Shown one piece after another: positions 11,100 to 22,523 of a stretch of 64,000 bases of DNA. The DNA lies in assembly GCA_001683735.1 (NCBI GenBank), contig LUGG01000013.1, positions 1,459,594-1,523,593 on the forward strand, written 5' to 3'. How positions within the stretch are numbered: position 1 is the stretch's first letter; every line of letters starts with the position of its first letter. A model generated the notes under the pieces. That model was not told the DNA's origin, did not search any database, and saw nothing but the letters and a program-made list of their open reading frames with translations. A program made the position numbers and the translations under genes. The DNA comes from Grifola frondosa (Eukaryota > Basidiomycota > Agaricomycetes > Polyporales > Grifolaceae).

Positions 11100-13364
11100 T
11101 TAATATGTTCCATCATCTCTTTCAGCAATTCCAACACCATTATCCTGCTGCCAAGGTCTTCCTAATAGGCCATCAAATGGGGGATCAAATGCAACATATG
11201 CATTGATATTGGTCTCAATATGACCAATCTTTAGCGGTATGTTCTCCACTAATCCTAGTAATTCGCCTCGGCCTCCATTTGCATCACTCATAGATATCGC
11301 TTTCCTTTTATTCATCGGCAAATGAACTGTAGATTTCCAGACCTTCTCACTGATAATATTCAGCTGAGAACCAGTGTCCACAATAAATGACACAGGTTTT
11401 CGGTTACATTCCATGAAAAGCCGAATCAGTGATCCACAGGTCGCAGTGACCAAATTCGAAGTTGGCGCTGGAATTACGTCTGTCTTCTTAACCCGAAGAA
11501 TATTCTGCAACTGCTGAGCAACTTCCTTGGATACTCCAACAACCTCTCCCACAGATAAGGTGAGTTGAGTGTTAAGTATCTTGTTAAGAACCGATGCAGG
11601 ATCCACTTCTCTGCTGATCACAGAAGTACGTGCTGCTGATCGAGCATGTTCTGTCACTTGCTCCCTGTTAGGCTCATTATTGGACATAGCTGGGTCATCC
11701 AATATCTCCACATCATTGTCTGGATTGAAATTCCTCGTCTGTACATCAATTGGAGTTAATTTCTGCATTGGTACCTGAGGTACTGCAGAAATCTCGGGCC
11801 GACTTGTTGAAGCAAGGTGAGGTGGTGGACCCTTTTGCTGTGGCAACACCTCTCTTTGCTTTCCCTTATATTCTGTGCTTCCCTGATATCCATCTCTGAT
11901 TTGATTGTGGTAGGAACGAGTTTCCCGAGGGACCTTCTCTACGGGGAAGACCAAAACGTCGGACTCGTCTTCCTCATCCATTTCTTCATCATCAGAGACC
12001 TCATCACATACAAGGTAATTCACCTCTGGGGCTATCCGCTTAATTGCCTGCATCCAATTCTCATCTGGGTTTCGAAAAACTGGTATACCATTCTTCATGG
12101 TAAACCTTCCTCGATAGTCCTTTAGGAGAAGACCCTTTGTCATCATTTCCTGTAGGCGAGGACAGTTGCCCATAATGTGACCAGATTCTCCACATCCAAA
12201 GCATCCTATTGAAGGTGGTCGAGATGAGAGAAAGCGATTTGGATCTGGCCTGCTGAACTGAGTCGGTGGAGGAGGTATGTCAACTCTATTAATCCGAGGT
12301 CGTGGCAGACATTCTGCAGCTAAAGGATTTAGCTGTGAAGCCTGAAGGTATAATAATCCATACTTCGGATCCTCCACGGACAAATTCTTCATTTGCATGA
12401 TTAGTTTGTCCATTTCGTCCTTGAGCTTATTTGGGTGTGGTCCTTTCATCACCTTTCCCAAAGGTTTACCCAATTTGCTAGACTCTCTCCGGGGTGTTCC
12501 ATGACTAATAGGAACTTCATCTTCATCATCATCATCATCATCATCATCATGTGCAGACCTTGCCTGGAATCGGACCTTCTTTCCACCTTTGGCTCTGGCT
12601 GCACATCTCCTTGTATCTGCAATCCTTTCATTTCCATAATCTTCATCATCTGAATCATCATCGTCAACCAGATCATGATCATAGATGTCTTCAGATCCTA
12701 ATCTCTCTGTATCGAATCTGTCAGATCCTAACAGATTCTCTGCAGCACTTGAGATTGCTTCTGGCTCAAATGGTTGTGACATATCATGAAGTGGTTCTGT
12801 CAAAATAATCCTAGCCTCCAGCTGCTTGCGGAACAGGGTGTAAATTCCAGTCCACAGGTAGTAGGCATAGTCGAAATCACTGATTTTCCTTTGCCCTTTC
12901 AACCATCCAGCAATGCGGATAAACTTCCTTAAGTATCTCCACCAATCCTTCAGATCGTATATCTTTTCTCGCCTAAATTGGGCAACAAAGGCCTGAAGAT
13001 CCTTCAAGCGGAACCTCTTTGACTCGAGGTCAGCATTGAAGTATATCTCGATATTCGCCTTTAATTGATCCCAATTTCCATTCCTGAAACTGGAGAAACC
13101 CTCAATAGTTTCTCGTACCGTACGAGAACAGTAATCTGTGACTGTTTCGCATTTCTCCTCTGCCGTAAGCCTGTGTAGCGTGGCCAACTTCTCAAAGTGG
13201 CGAAGGAAGGGCCTGACTTCTGCAGAATCTCCCTTAAAATGCGTAGGTGCAGTCTTGGTGCCTTCGACTGGCATGTCCATGACTGACCTGGTGTTTGAAA
13301 CTGATGTGAACTGGCTATCCATCATAGGACTGCCTATATTCGAATTCTGGGTTCCGGTATACAT
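11100..13364 (-). CDS. Gag with CCHC zinc knuckle and retropepsin (first half of Y polyprotein)
   Basis: The first ATG of the long frame is at 13364 (MYTGTQN), and the frame is open upstream to 13448 without an ATG. The order is a helical capsid-like region (PFLRHFEKL to about FRKQLEARI), an acidic stretch with a run of eight Asp encoded by (ATC)n at about 12520-12550, and a zinc knuckle CFGCGESGHIMGNC (about 12200). A retropepsin follows with the active site FIVDTGSQL and the later LLGRPWQ motif. The frame stops just after DDGTY at 11100. Continuing one base out of register gives LTFRGQNGYPESELLV, the expected continuation in this family, so a single-base indel splits what was one polyprotein of about 1,800 residues. 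The product would package RNA and process the polyprotein. Confidence 0.7.
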   Translation of the reverse strand: MYTGTQNSNIGSPMMDSQFTSVSNTRSVMDMPVEGTKTAPTHFKGDSAEVRPFLRHFEKLATLHRLTAEEKCETVTDYCSRTVRETIEGFSSFRNGNWDQLKANIEIYFNADLESKRFRLKDLQAFVAQFRREKIYDLKDWWRYLRKFIRIAGWLKGQRKISDFDYAYYLWTGIYTLFRKQLEARIILTEPLHDMSQPFEPEAISSAAENLLGSDRFDTERLGSEDIYDHDLVDDDDSDDEDYGNERIADTRRCAARAKGGKKVRFQARSAHDDDDDDDDEDEVPISHGTPRRESSKLGKPLGKVMKGPHPNKLKDEMDKLIMQMKNLSVEDPKYGLLYLQASQLNPLAAECLPRPRINRVDIPPPPTQFSRPDPNRFLSSRPPSIGCFGCGESGHIMGNCPRLQEMMTKGLLLKDYRGRFTMKNGIPVFRNPDENWMQAIKRIAPEVNYLVCDEVSDDEEMDEEDESDVLVFPVEKVPRETRSYHNQIRDGYQGSTEYKGKQREVLPQQKGPPPHLASTSRPEISAVPQVPMQKLTPIDVQTRNFNPDNDVEILDDPAMSNNEPNREQVTEHARSAARTSVISREVDPASVLNKILNTQLTLSVGEVVGVSKEVAQQLQNILRVKKTDVIPAPTSNLVTATCGSLIRLFMECNRKPVSFIVDTGSQLNIISEKVWKSTVHLPMNKRKAISMSDANGGRGELLGLVENIPLKIGHIETNINAYVAFDPPFDGLLGRPWQQDNGVGIAERDDGTY

Positions 13365-13462
13365 GACTCCTGAACACGTATAACCGTGGGTGTGATCACA
13401 GAGATATACCACTCGTGTGATGACGTATGCTTGACAACTTTTCTTCAATAACTATCTTTCCT

Positions 13463-13481
13463 CCCCTCGCGGTGGGCTCCA
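13463..13481 (-). other. Candidate primer-binding site of element Y
   Basis: On the minus strand, TGGAGCCCACCGCGAGGGG begins 8 nt after the LTR. It is complementary to a tRNA 3' end of the form ...GGTGGGCTCCA. The same 19-nt string follows the LTR of el.2 (40229-40247). A U at the discriminator position would suggest tRNA-Cys, which is inference. Confidence 0.55.
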
Positions 13482-13489
13482 ACTCTTCT

Positions 13490-13842
13490 TGTCGTATTCT
13501 TCCGGCGATCGGTATGAAACAACACACTTTTCACCAAACAACCAAAAGGCTATCTGACTAGAGTAATATTTGTTTTATAGTCGAGGGGTTATTTCCCGGA
13601 TAGGACGGGTGCACCGAGCGTAACGGGGTTTCCTACTTTTCCGGATAGAGGCTCAGTCGAGTCCGGTTGTGCGAAGATATGCTATATCACAGGAGACTCT
13701 GAAGATGCTCTGTGAAGTATCCTACGGTACTTGGTTACTCACAGTATACCTGTGGGGAACAAGAAAAAGACTAGGCTAGACTCAAATAGTCTGCCTCGTT
13801 AGTATGCTTCTAACTTCTTTTCAAAGTTACTGCCTTCTTGCA
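13490..13842 (-). repeat. 353-bp LTR of element Y
   Basis: A TG...CA-bounded repeat (plus strand TGTCGTATTC ... CTTCTTGCA) with a TATA-like GACTATAAAAC near 13580 on the minus strand. A second copy of exactly the same length lies at 14399-14751 and differs at three positions, all of them CG versus CA/TG. Confidence 0.75.
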
Positions 13843-14398
13843 GTCTGTCTACCAGACATCGCTATCACAACTTAGTCCGCTCACATCAGTTCCATCTTTC
13901 ATCACGTCGCAGTCATCTCCACCAGAATTACAACTACCTCCAGTAGCAGACGATATTCCAGCCCGGTCGCAATGGCCTGAATCTTCCACTCCAGCTTCCA
14001 CACACACTCACGCATCACTTCCACTTCGTTCGGGTCTAAGACTAGGTGAAGATACTTCTATTCTCGATCACGCGACAGAGCTGCACGAGAAATTAGAAGA
14101 AGAATCGCCTATCATTGCGGAACCATCTCAGTTGCAAACCATGGTAGGACCTTGACATCTTCCGCGACCTATCACTCGCAACTACATGAGACAACAGCAG
14201 CGTTGTTCGCAATCAACATCTTCAGTAAACCCTGACACACCTGTATCGTGACCATTTCAGTGAGCGTCACGTCCTCCAGTAGCACCTAGACCAGTCCCAC
14301 CTGTGACAACACAGAACATACCACCTCAGCCTCCTATTCCTCAGCCACCTCCTGTAAATCCACCAGCTCCTATCATGGCAACAGCAATGCCCACGTGC
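13843..14398 (+). pseudogene. el.1 gag N-terminal leader fragment
   Basis: The proline/serine-rich reading (SQLSPLTS..., PPVNPPAPIMATAMPT) matches the corresponding el.2 leader (LSLLSPLTEL..., NPPAPILAAKMTT). Stops interrupt it. Upstream sequence is cut by the Y LTR at 13842. Downstream it is cut by the insertion at 14399 and continues at 16161 as TTARTSYC, matching the el.2 reading MTTNMPARGYHTAP. Confidence 0.55.
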
Positions 14399-14751
14399 TG
14401 TCATATTCTTCCGGCGATCGGTATGAAACAACACACTTTTCACCAAACAACCAAAAGGCTATCTGACTAGAGTAATATTTGTTTTATAGTCGAGGGGTTA
14501 TTTCCCGGATAGGACGGGTGCACCGAGCGTAACGGGGTTTCCTACTTTTCCGGATAGAGGCTCAGTCGAGTCCGGTTGTGCGAAGATACGCTATATCACA
14601 GGAGACTCTGAAGATGCTCTGTGAAGTATCCTACGGTACTTGGTTACTCGCAGTATACCTGTGGGGAACAAGAAAAAGACTAGGCTAGACTCAAATAGTC
14701 TGCCTCGTTAGTATGCTTCTAACTTCTTTTCAAAGTTACTGCCTTCTTGCA
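14399..14751 (-). repeat. Second 353-bp Y-type LTR
   Basis: Same length and nearly the same sequence as 13490-13842. It is followed at 14752 by unrelated sequence rather than by a primer-binding site. It is therefore not a simple partner LTR of the gag-protease element. Confidence 0.7.
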
Positions 14752-16156
14752 GTACTTTGACTTCAATACTGATTCCGCTTGCTGATTAGGAATGCTCCTG
14801 GACTTCTTTCCAGAGACTTATACTCCGTAATCACTTACAAGACGGACTTCCCAAACCCAATACAAACAACCAATTTCTCAAACTGACGGTGCGTACCTGA
14901 TGTCCTTTATGACAGGATTGCCTCCACTGTCCTAACAAAAGTCTACCAATCTTCCTACCTAACCTTGTGCTTCCAGAATCTCTTGCCTGGACAGTTGACA
15001 ATTTAGGGAAGTGATATGCCCCTTTTGTGACAGGATTACTTCACTGTCCTAATAAAGGTCCAATATTTCCTGCCTGAACTTGTGCTTCCAGAATCTCTTG
15101 CCTGGACAGTTGACAATTCAGGGAATACTTTACAAACAGGTAAGCCTAGACCACACACTCAAGTGGGCCTCAAAGTTAGAGAAAGAAAATCTGATTCAAA
15201 GCTAAGGTTGGCTGAGGAACGAGAGCTTTGGGGGGGGATCCAAGAGATAAAGAAAAAGGATGGATAATCAAAAGATGGATGGATAAAAGATGGATGATGA
15301 AAAGATGGATGATGGGGCCCCTCGTTCGCTCCAGCTTATATACTCTACAGAATGTTTCTGGAAAGTTCTATTCTATGGCTGACTAATGCTCCTTCTGCTT
15401 ACCAATCCACTCCAAATGCTTACCAATCCACTAAGTTTTCTGCTGACGAATTGCATTTGGAAGTTGCTGGAAGCTTCCTTGACCTGCTAGCACATTCTAC
15501 ACAGGTCTCTCTCCTTCTGGAGAATTCTCCCAGGTTCCATGAGTTTCTAGGGTGTTCTTCATGATTCTATGATACTCTGGAGTCTACTGAAATATTCTAG
15601 CAGATTCTCCAGGTTTCTGTATTCTTCCAGGACAATCTGGAAGGGGAATTTTCGATTAAAGTCTTCTTTTAAGACTATAATCTTCTGGGAAATTCCAGGA
15701 CCTTCTGTCCTTCCAGGATATTCCAGGATATTCATCAGCAAGGGGCCACAAGTCTGCTCAACTAAGCAGAAATGACCACAGTACGTCTTTGCTGACACAA
15801 TTCTGATTACAAGAGGTGAACTGAGCGAAGTGCAATATGTGATGGGAGATGAATGTGACGGATAAGGAAAGGGAAGAAAGGGGATAAGCCGTGATGTATT
15901 ATGACCTTGACCTTCTTGACTGTCCCTAGACTCCCTGCAACTGCTGCTGCCACAATCGAATGTCTCCTGGGAAAATGACTGTGTTTGATTGGAATGTGAC
16001 ATAGTCATTATCCGGCTTCAATGCTCCTGTCATCCAGCGCGCTGTCTGGGCTGCCCAATTCCATGCTATCGTTCCATTCCCTGCATGCTTTCACATGTGT
16101 GGGTAGTGCAGACACTGGTCAATGAAATTGCCATGTCCGAGTACCAATCCAGATTG
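14399..16156. mobile_element. 1.76-kb insertion beginning with a 353-bp LTR, splitting el.1 gag
   Basis: GTGC occurs on both sides (14395-14398 and 16157-16160), and removing 14399-16156 plus one GTGC rejoins el.1 gag in register. The first 353 bp is a Y-type LTR (99% identical to 13490-13842). The remaining 1.4 kb has no recognisable coding sequence and no second LTR. It contains a duplicated segment of about 100 bp (14909-15006 and 15026-15125, both with CTTGCCTGGACAGTTGACAA). It also has heat-shock-element-like sequence at about 15354 (TTCTGGAAAGTTC) and 15476 (GGAAGCTTCC). It may be a damaged LTR element or a composite. Confidence 0.5.
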
Positions 16157-16160
16157 GTGC

Positions 16161-17390
16161 ACGACAGCGCGGACATCATACTGCACCAGTTTTCGATCCA
16201 AAGGAACCGTGAACGCTTTTGCGATTCTTTGAAGATCTAGAATATCTCTTTACCATGCTCATGACCACACTGACCAATGAATTGAAGAAGAGACATGCTG
16301 TATGGTATGCACCCATCGACATTGCAGATATGTGGAATCAATTACCTTCATATGCGGATGCGACAAAGACGTACGAAGAATGGTGTGAGGAGGTCAAAGT
16401 GTTTTATCCTACTGCCAATGCAAACAGGAAATATACATTGCAGGATCTTGATTTACTTATAGGAGAACGATTGTGATTGGGCATTTCTACAGCGACAGAT
16501 CTAGGAGACTATTACAGGGAGTTTTTCAAGATCACAGAGTTCCTTCGCAGTTGACAGAGACTTTCGACAAGCGAAATTGTGAGGACGTTTTATAAGCCTT
16601 TCATGCCAACTCTCTGGCAGTCTGTACACTCGCGACTCCAACTTAAGTACCCTGACCACAATCCCGATGACTTCTGGCCATTAAGACATATTCTAGATGC
16701 CGCACACTATGTCCTACATGGCACGCAAGTCGACACACCAGTGCAGGGTACACCTGCAGCTGCGACCACATCCACAGCATTACTGCCAGGCACTATCAAG
16801 ATGGAAGACTTCACTTCCCTCATCGAAACCATCACTCGCACCATCGCACAAGCCTTCGCAACATCAGCAAACATGGCCTATGCTAATGCACAACCACAGA
16901 CGTCACGAGTCTCCAATATTGCGAACACGAATCCAAACATGTCATCAGGAGGTTGTCACTACTATGGAGAATTTGGGCATGTAATAGGAGGGTGTCCGAG
17001 AGTCCAAGAAGATATTGACATGGGTCGCATCCGTCGCAACATCGAGAACAAGGTAGTCCTACCTTCGGGAGCCTTCGTTCCTCGCAATGTAACTGGTGCC
17101 ACCATGTGCGATTGCATCCTCGAATGACATCACATGCACCCAAACAATCTCGCGCAAGGACAACTTAGCTCGAATGCGAACCCACCAGCAGGGCAAATGA
17201 TTTTTGAGATCACTTCTAATCCCAGTGTCGCATCATCGTACCAACTCACGAGAGAAGATCACATCACAGCCTTGGAGAGAGAAATCTTCACACTCAGAAA
17301 GGAAAAGAGACCTTTGATGGTGAGAAATCCCTAGGCACCTTCCAGCGCGACCTCAAGTACTGCCTCCAGTCAATCGCATCGATAATCCTC
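16161..17390 (+). pseudogene. el.1 gag with CCHC zinc knuckle
   Basis: FFEDLEYLFTML at about 16222 begins the capsid region, parallel to YFEDLEYLFGNL in el.2. IADMWNQLPSYADA and YTLQDLDLLIG follow. After a frameshift the C-terminal half (16579-17127) contains the nucleocapsid knuckle CHYYGEFGHVIGGC, where the second Cys of C-x2-C is replaced by Tyr. In el.2 the same site reads CHYCGTVGHVIGTC. A TGA at about 17125 interrupts the line that continues as HHMHPNNLAQGQLSSNANPP. This would be the RNA-binding structural protein, but here it is non-functional. Confidence 0.7.
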
Positions 17391-17392
17391 CT

Positions 17393-18403
17393 ATGCATGA
17401 GCCCACAGAGGCATCGCAGGTTACCAATCCTCCTAGTGTATCAGCACCCGCACCTGTGGCATCATCGACACTGTCACCTGCAATGGTTCCAGCACCTATT
17501 CATCCATATTTACAAGCTCACAATGCGACGTACACTCCGCTGCAGGATCGCAACCTGGGAGTACTACCCAAGCCTCCCAAGGACAAAAATGCAGCTTACA
17601 AAACATCTGCGCCTGTTCAAGATTCTAGAATAGCGAAGGATGTCTTCAATAGGTCCATGAAAGCCCTGCTACTTATGCTGACACCTGAAGAACTGCTATC
17701 CATCTCTTCAGAAGTTCACGTGAAATATTGCAATGCAGTAACTCCTCATCACATCCAAACCACGGACAAATCAGTCGCGAGCTATGCAGATATAATCGAG
17801 GATGATACAGATGAGCTTCCAGATGTCGCAAATTCCTCATCGCACATTCCTCCTGCATTGCAACTAGTCTCGAATGGCCAGCCTCTTCAACCAGGTGTCA
17901 TGGTCATACCAGATCCCTATGAGACGTACTTGCACAGCCTCAAACCTGGCGAAACACCGGAGGTTTTGACGGTCGCAAAGGAGTCGCATGCCTTGCAATC
18001 CATCAATGGTCTCGTAGACAACAAAGAAGACGTCGAAGGGATTATAGACCCAGGATCGCAGATCATCTCCATGTCAGAGGAAGTCTGTCACGTGTTAGGA
18101 CTCATATATGACCCTATCATATGCCTTAACATGCAGTCAGCTAACGGCAAAGTTGATCAGTCTCTTGGACTTGTTTGCGACGTCCCTTTCCAGGTCTCTG
18201 ACATCGTCCTTTACCTTCAGATCCACGTCATTCGACAGGCAGCATACGACATCCTATTGGGGCGACCATTCAATGTTCTAACAGAGAGTGTTGTTCGCAA
18301 CTTCGTGAACAAAGACCAGACAATCACTATATACTGCCCGAATACCTATCAGACAGTAACAGTCCTGACATTGCGACGAGGGCCCCCACGATTCAAAAGG
18401 TGA
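17393..18403 (+). pseudogene. el.1 retropepsin region
   Basis: A 336-codon open segment holds a proline-rich linker, RIAKDVFNRSMKALLLMLTPEELLSIS, and a retropepsin core with active-site context GIIDPGSQIISMSEEVC and the flap/C-terminal motif YDILLGRPFNVLTES. The catalytic triplet is D-P-G rather than D-S/T-G. el.2 has the same DPGSQ, so it is a lineage feature and not decay. The polyprotein-processing role comes from the family. Flanking frames are broken. Confidence 0.7.
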
Positions 18404-18462
18404 TCACAACCATTGTGACACCACGAGACCCATGACCGAAATTTTACAGCGAACTCGAGGAT

Positions 18463-19748
18463 TTGATTCACGATCAAGGAGAGTTGGCTCTAGTTTTGGA
18501 TTATGATACCCAGTTGGTGCATCCCATTATTTCGTCTTTTTCTGTGATTGTATCCGTTTCTGATATAGAAAACATAAAAAGCACATATCTTTCAGCTTGC
18601 AACTTTGCCTTTGCTTCAGAATCCATTTCTTCTTCACAGATTCAAGATACCACTGGTGCAACAATATTGATTCAAGAAATACAAAACATATCAAGATTTG
18701 CAGTTCCCTACCCTTCGCGATTTTGCACTCTCTCCCATTCCCCAGATAATTGAACTCACTTCCCTCCACGACAAGATTCAACATCTGTGTTCATTACACA
18801 GAAGAAGAAATACAAACCAGTCGCACTCAAAGTGCAACCAGTACTTGCAACACTGCCCAATTGCTTTTGCATCGTATGCAACATTCAAGGAGACCCACTC
18901 GCAGACATGCCACCCCTTGATCCGAATCCACCTACCTTCGAACCCACAGGAAGATATACACAAGCATGTCACGACATGTTTCGCAAAGCACACAATACAG
19001 GATTTCTCTGGCCAGCAGAACTTGATCTCATCGATAATTTCATGTGCAAACAGCACAAAGGCTTCGCATGGGATGACATGGAATGAGGTCGATTTAGGCA
19101 GGACTTCTTCCCTCCAGTCAAAATTCCTGTCATCGAACACAAGCCCTGGGTTCACGTAACATCCCCATCCCACCTGGGATTTTCAACGAAGTCTGTCGCA
19201 TCATCAGGAAGAAAATCGAGGCAGGAGTCTATGAGCCATCCAACTCATCCTACTGATTGCAGTGGTTCTGCATCCACAAAAAGGATGGCAAAGCGTTGTG
19301 ACTCATACACAGTCTTGAGCCATTAAACGCAGTTACAATCCAACATTCGGGAGTCCCACCAATTCCTGAACACATCACAGAGAAATTTGGCAATCGTGCG
19401 TGCAGCAGTATGCTAGATCTTTATGTTGGATATGACGAGCAAGAAATTGCAAAGTCATTGCGAGACCTCACATCCTTTCAGACACCCTATGGCATGTTGC
19501 GACTGGTGACCCTTCCGATGGGATGGACAAATGCAGTACCCATCTTCTACGATGATGTCACATACATCCTACAGCCCGAAATTCCACATATCACAATTCC
19601 ATACATTGACAATGTCCCAGTTCGCAGTTCTGAGACACGCTATGAGCTACCAGATGGAGGCTACGAAGTCATCATGACAAATCCGGGCATTCATAGATTT
19701 GTCTGGGAGCACATGCATAGCATCAGCAGGATTGTACAGCATATGTGA
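18463..19748 (+). pseudogene. el.1 reverse transcriptase, broken
   Basis: KKKYKPVALKVQPVLATLP and NTGFLWPAELDLID match the pre-RT and RT start of el.2. Later pieces are LDLYVGYDEQEIA, FQTPYGMLRLVTLPMGWTNAVP (RT motif B region) and PYIDNVPVR at the catalytic site. The active-site box is YIDN where el.2 has YIDD, so this RT would be dead even without the stops (for example the TGA at about 19084). Confidence 0.7.
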
Positions 19749-21330
19749 TACTGTGGTGGTACATTCTCTGGCATGAAATCCCTCCTAGTCGCAGAGGAGA
19801 CACTCATCATTGGTCATTGCTGCACCTACAAAGGCAGACTTCCAGAAGAATCGCGAGTCAAAGCGATCGAAAATTGGGGCCCTTGCAAAGACTTGTCGGA
19901 GGTCAGGGCTTTTCTAGGTACCATAGGGGTTGTTCGCATCTTCATTCACAATTTCTCACAATGCACACATCCACTTGTCTATCTTATGTGCAAAGATATC
20001 CCATTCGAATTCAGTCCACGACAAATCCAAGTGCAAGAGGATCTAAAACAAGCACTCCTCGAGTCCCCAGCCTTGTGCACAATCGACTACACGTCTGACT
20101 CTAGTTATCCTAGCAGTTGACACCTCATACATCGCAGTCGGATTCCATCTATGTCAATGTGACCTTGAGAACCTGCGAATTCAATACTACAACCGATTCT
20201 CATCCATCACACTCAATAATCGCGAGTCGCGATTCTCGCAACCCAAGCTCGAGATCTATGGACTCTTTCACACACTACATGCGTTGTGACTGTATTCATA
20301 GGTGTTCGAAACCTAGTCATAGAAGTCGACGCACGCTATATCAAAGGCATGCTACAGAACCCAGACATTGCACCATCCGCAAGCATCAATCGATGGATTG
20401 TTGCAATCTCATATTTCACTTCACCCTTGTTCATGTTCCCGGCACCAATCATGGACCAGACAGACTCTTGCAGAGACCTAGGCAACCAGATGATGAAGAC
20501 AAACCTGAGGATGATTTCAAGGACTGGATAGATCGCATACACGGTTTCGCACACCTCGTTAATCCTCATCTAGTGTTGCTGCAGCTAAGTCAGGCCTAAA
20601 TGATATATGACTCATAACTTTGGCAGATGTTCAGATATAATAGTGATCTTACATTTATTTCGTAGCCTATATATATCCGCATACTTTTGCCAAATATCAA
20701 AATGTTATACCTCGTATTGATGGAGATATAGCCAAAAAGCCGATTGCAAAGTCTGACTTTTTAGTCAGCTTTTTTACCAATGTAACTGAAATTGAAACAT
20801 ATTAAAGATAATTATGCAAATGGTGGTGTTACATTCAAATACATATGCATCTTAGCTATTAATTTCAATTAAGATCATGTCATTATCTGCAAAATTCATG
20901 TCATAATATCTAAAAAGCTGAAACAGGTGTGACTAAGCCATGGCAACACTATCCTCATCCTACACAGAAAGTCACCCGTGACTCACTTGTTTCCATATAT
21001 GCCCTCGATGAACCACAACCAGACTTGCGACAGTCATTGCAAGTAACAGAAGAAGAAGGAGAATCGCAGGACCCATCCACAGATTCCTATGACATTGTAC
21101 CCCCAGTATTCAAGCCATCGTACTCGACCAAAGGCTTCTACTTGTCTGCAACTGGCATAAAACACTCAAGCAACCAGCACAATTCACAGATGCAGACTAT
21201 GAGACTTTTGTTAAGTTCGCAGTACAATTCTTCATCAACTCTGACAGACTTTGGAAGCGTGATCCACACGAAGCACACAAACTCGTCAACATGCCTGAAG
21301 GACGTCTCAATATTCTGTGAGCTTGTCACG
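19749..21330 (+). pseudogene. el.1 RNase H and connection region, split by a MITE
   Basis: Pieces read WGPCKDLSEVRAFLGTIGVVRIF (connection), ARYIKGMLQNPDIAPSASINRW (RNase H end) and FKDWIDRIHGFAH, then the 381-bp MITE (20571-20951), then SLVSIYALDEPQ. All have clear el.2 counterparts. Frames change several times. Confidence 0.6.
20571..20951 (+). mobile_element. 381-bp hAT-like MITE, copy 1
   Basis: Ends TAGTGTTGC ... GCAACACTA are flanked by the perfect 8-bp duplication TCCTCATC (20563-20570, 20952-20959). Two further copies of exactly 381 bp lie at 25313-25693 (reverse) and 27086-27466. The centre (about 20733-20775) is an imperfect palindrome built on AAAGTC/GACTTT that could fold as a hairpin. 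No coding capacity. Confidence 0.92.
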
Positions 21331-22523
21331 ATGAAATAGGCCATCGAGGAGTCTATGCAATGTGAGTATCTATCTGTGAACGATTCTGGTGGCCTCATAT
21401 GCTGAAGGACATCGTGTGGTTTGTTCGCACATGTCTAATTTGCCAACAGCGACAGTCGCGACAGGTTTTCATTCCCCCAGTTGTCGCAATGCCAGCATCT
21501 CTATTCATGAAAGTTCACCTCGACACAATGCACCTCCCTCCATCAGGTGGTTACAAATATCTCATCCAAGGTCACGACTCCCTCACATTCTATCCCGAAT
21601 TTCGAGCACTTCGTGCAGAGACAGCAAAAACTCTTGACGATTTCATCTTCGAAGATATCTTTTGCAGATGGGGTGCAATCAGTGAGATTGTCACAGACAA
21701 TGGCACTGCATTCGTGAAGGCAACCAAGTACCTTGCGAAGAAATATCACATCCACCACATTCGCATTAGCGGATACAATTCATGTGCAAATGGCATCGTC
21801 GAGTGATCACACTACGATATTCGAGGAGCACTCTTCAAGGCTGCAGATGGAGACCAAAAGCGATGGTTGCAAGTGGTTCACTCAGTATTCTGGGCAGAAA
21901 GAATCACGGTGCGCAAATGCATGGGTTGTTCACCTTACTTCGCAGCGACAGGAACACATCCTATCATTCCTCTCAACATCTCTGAAGTGACATACCTACA
22001 ACCACCTCCCGATTCCATCATGACGACCACAGACCTTATCGCCAGATGCACGATCGCACTTCAGAAGAGACACAAACAGGTCACATGACTCAATTCCAAA
22101 GTCTTCGAAGCATGTGTTGCAGCAGCAGTTCGATTCGAGTGCGAACACAAGACCACAATATGTGATTTCGATTTCAAACATGGCGATCTAGTGCTCATGC
22201 GACACACGCAGATCGAGAAGTCACTCAATTGCAAGATGCGATCACGGTATCTTGGACCGCTAGTTGTCTTAGCAAGAAATCGTGGAGGAGCCTACATCCT
22301 TGCAGAGCTCGACGGCACAGTATTTGACAGGCCTGTCGCAGCATTCAGAGTCATTCCATTCTTCGTGCGAAAATTGATCGCAGTCCCACAGGCACTACTA
22401 GATATCGATGAACAGCATCTGCGAGAAATGTGCAAAGTCACATCGCAAGGAGATGATGAAGATATACAAGATGATATGGAGCACGTTGAGGCAGAGGATG
22501 AAGAATATCTTCCTCAAGAATGA
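21331..22523 (+). pseudogene. el.1 integrase
   Basis: The HHCC zinc region ends in WFVRTCLICQQRQSRQV. The catalytic core shows HLDTMHLPPSGGYKYLIQGH, then IVTDNGTAFVKA, then YNSCANGIVE, giving the D, D, E residues of a retroviral-type integrase. TGA follows NGIVE where el.2 has the Arg codon CGA. The C-terminal segment resumes at 22180 with HGDLVLMRHTQIEKSL and ends in an acidic tail at 22523. Non-functional. Confidence 0.75.

Larger units (their letters stand above)
8017..13842 (-). mobile_element. Element Y: LTR element with gag and two retropepsins, no RT
   Basis: On the minus strand the order is LTR (13842-13490), a primer-binding-like site (13481-13463), gag with a CCHC knuckle, retropepsin, a frameshift, then a second retropepsin and repeated modules ending at 8017. 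No reverse transcriptase, RNase H or integrase motif is seen, and no second LTR at the 3' side. It is either a non-autonomous element that lives on another's RT, or one truncated at its 3' end. It sits in the gag leader of el.1, whose sequence resumes at 13843. Confidence 0.6.

Noticed and set aside
12500..12690. Open frames in (ATC)n sequence
   Set aside because: They are shadows of the Asp-rich stretch of the gag gene on the minus strand.
14399..14751. Simple solo LTR
   Set aside because: Sequence after 14751 is not the continuation of el.1 gag. The gag resumes only at 16161, so the insertion is 1.76 kb.
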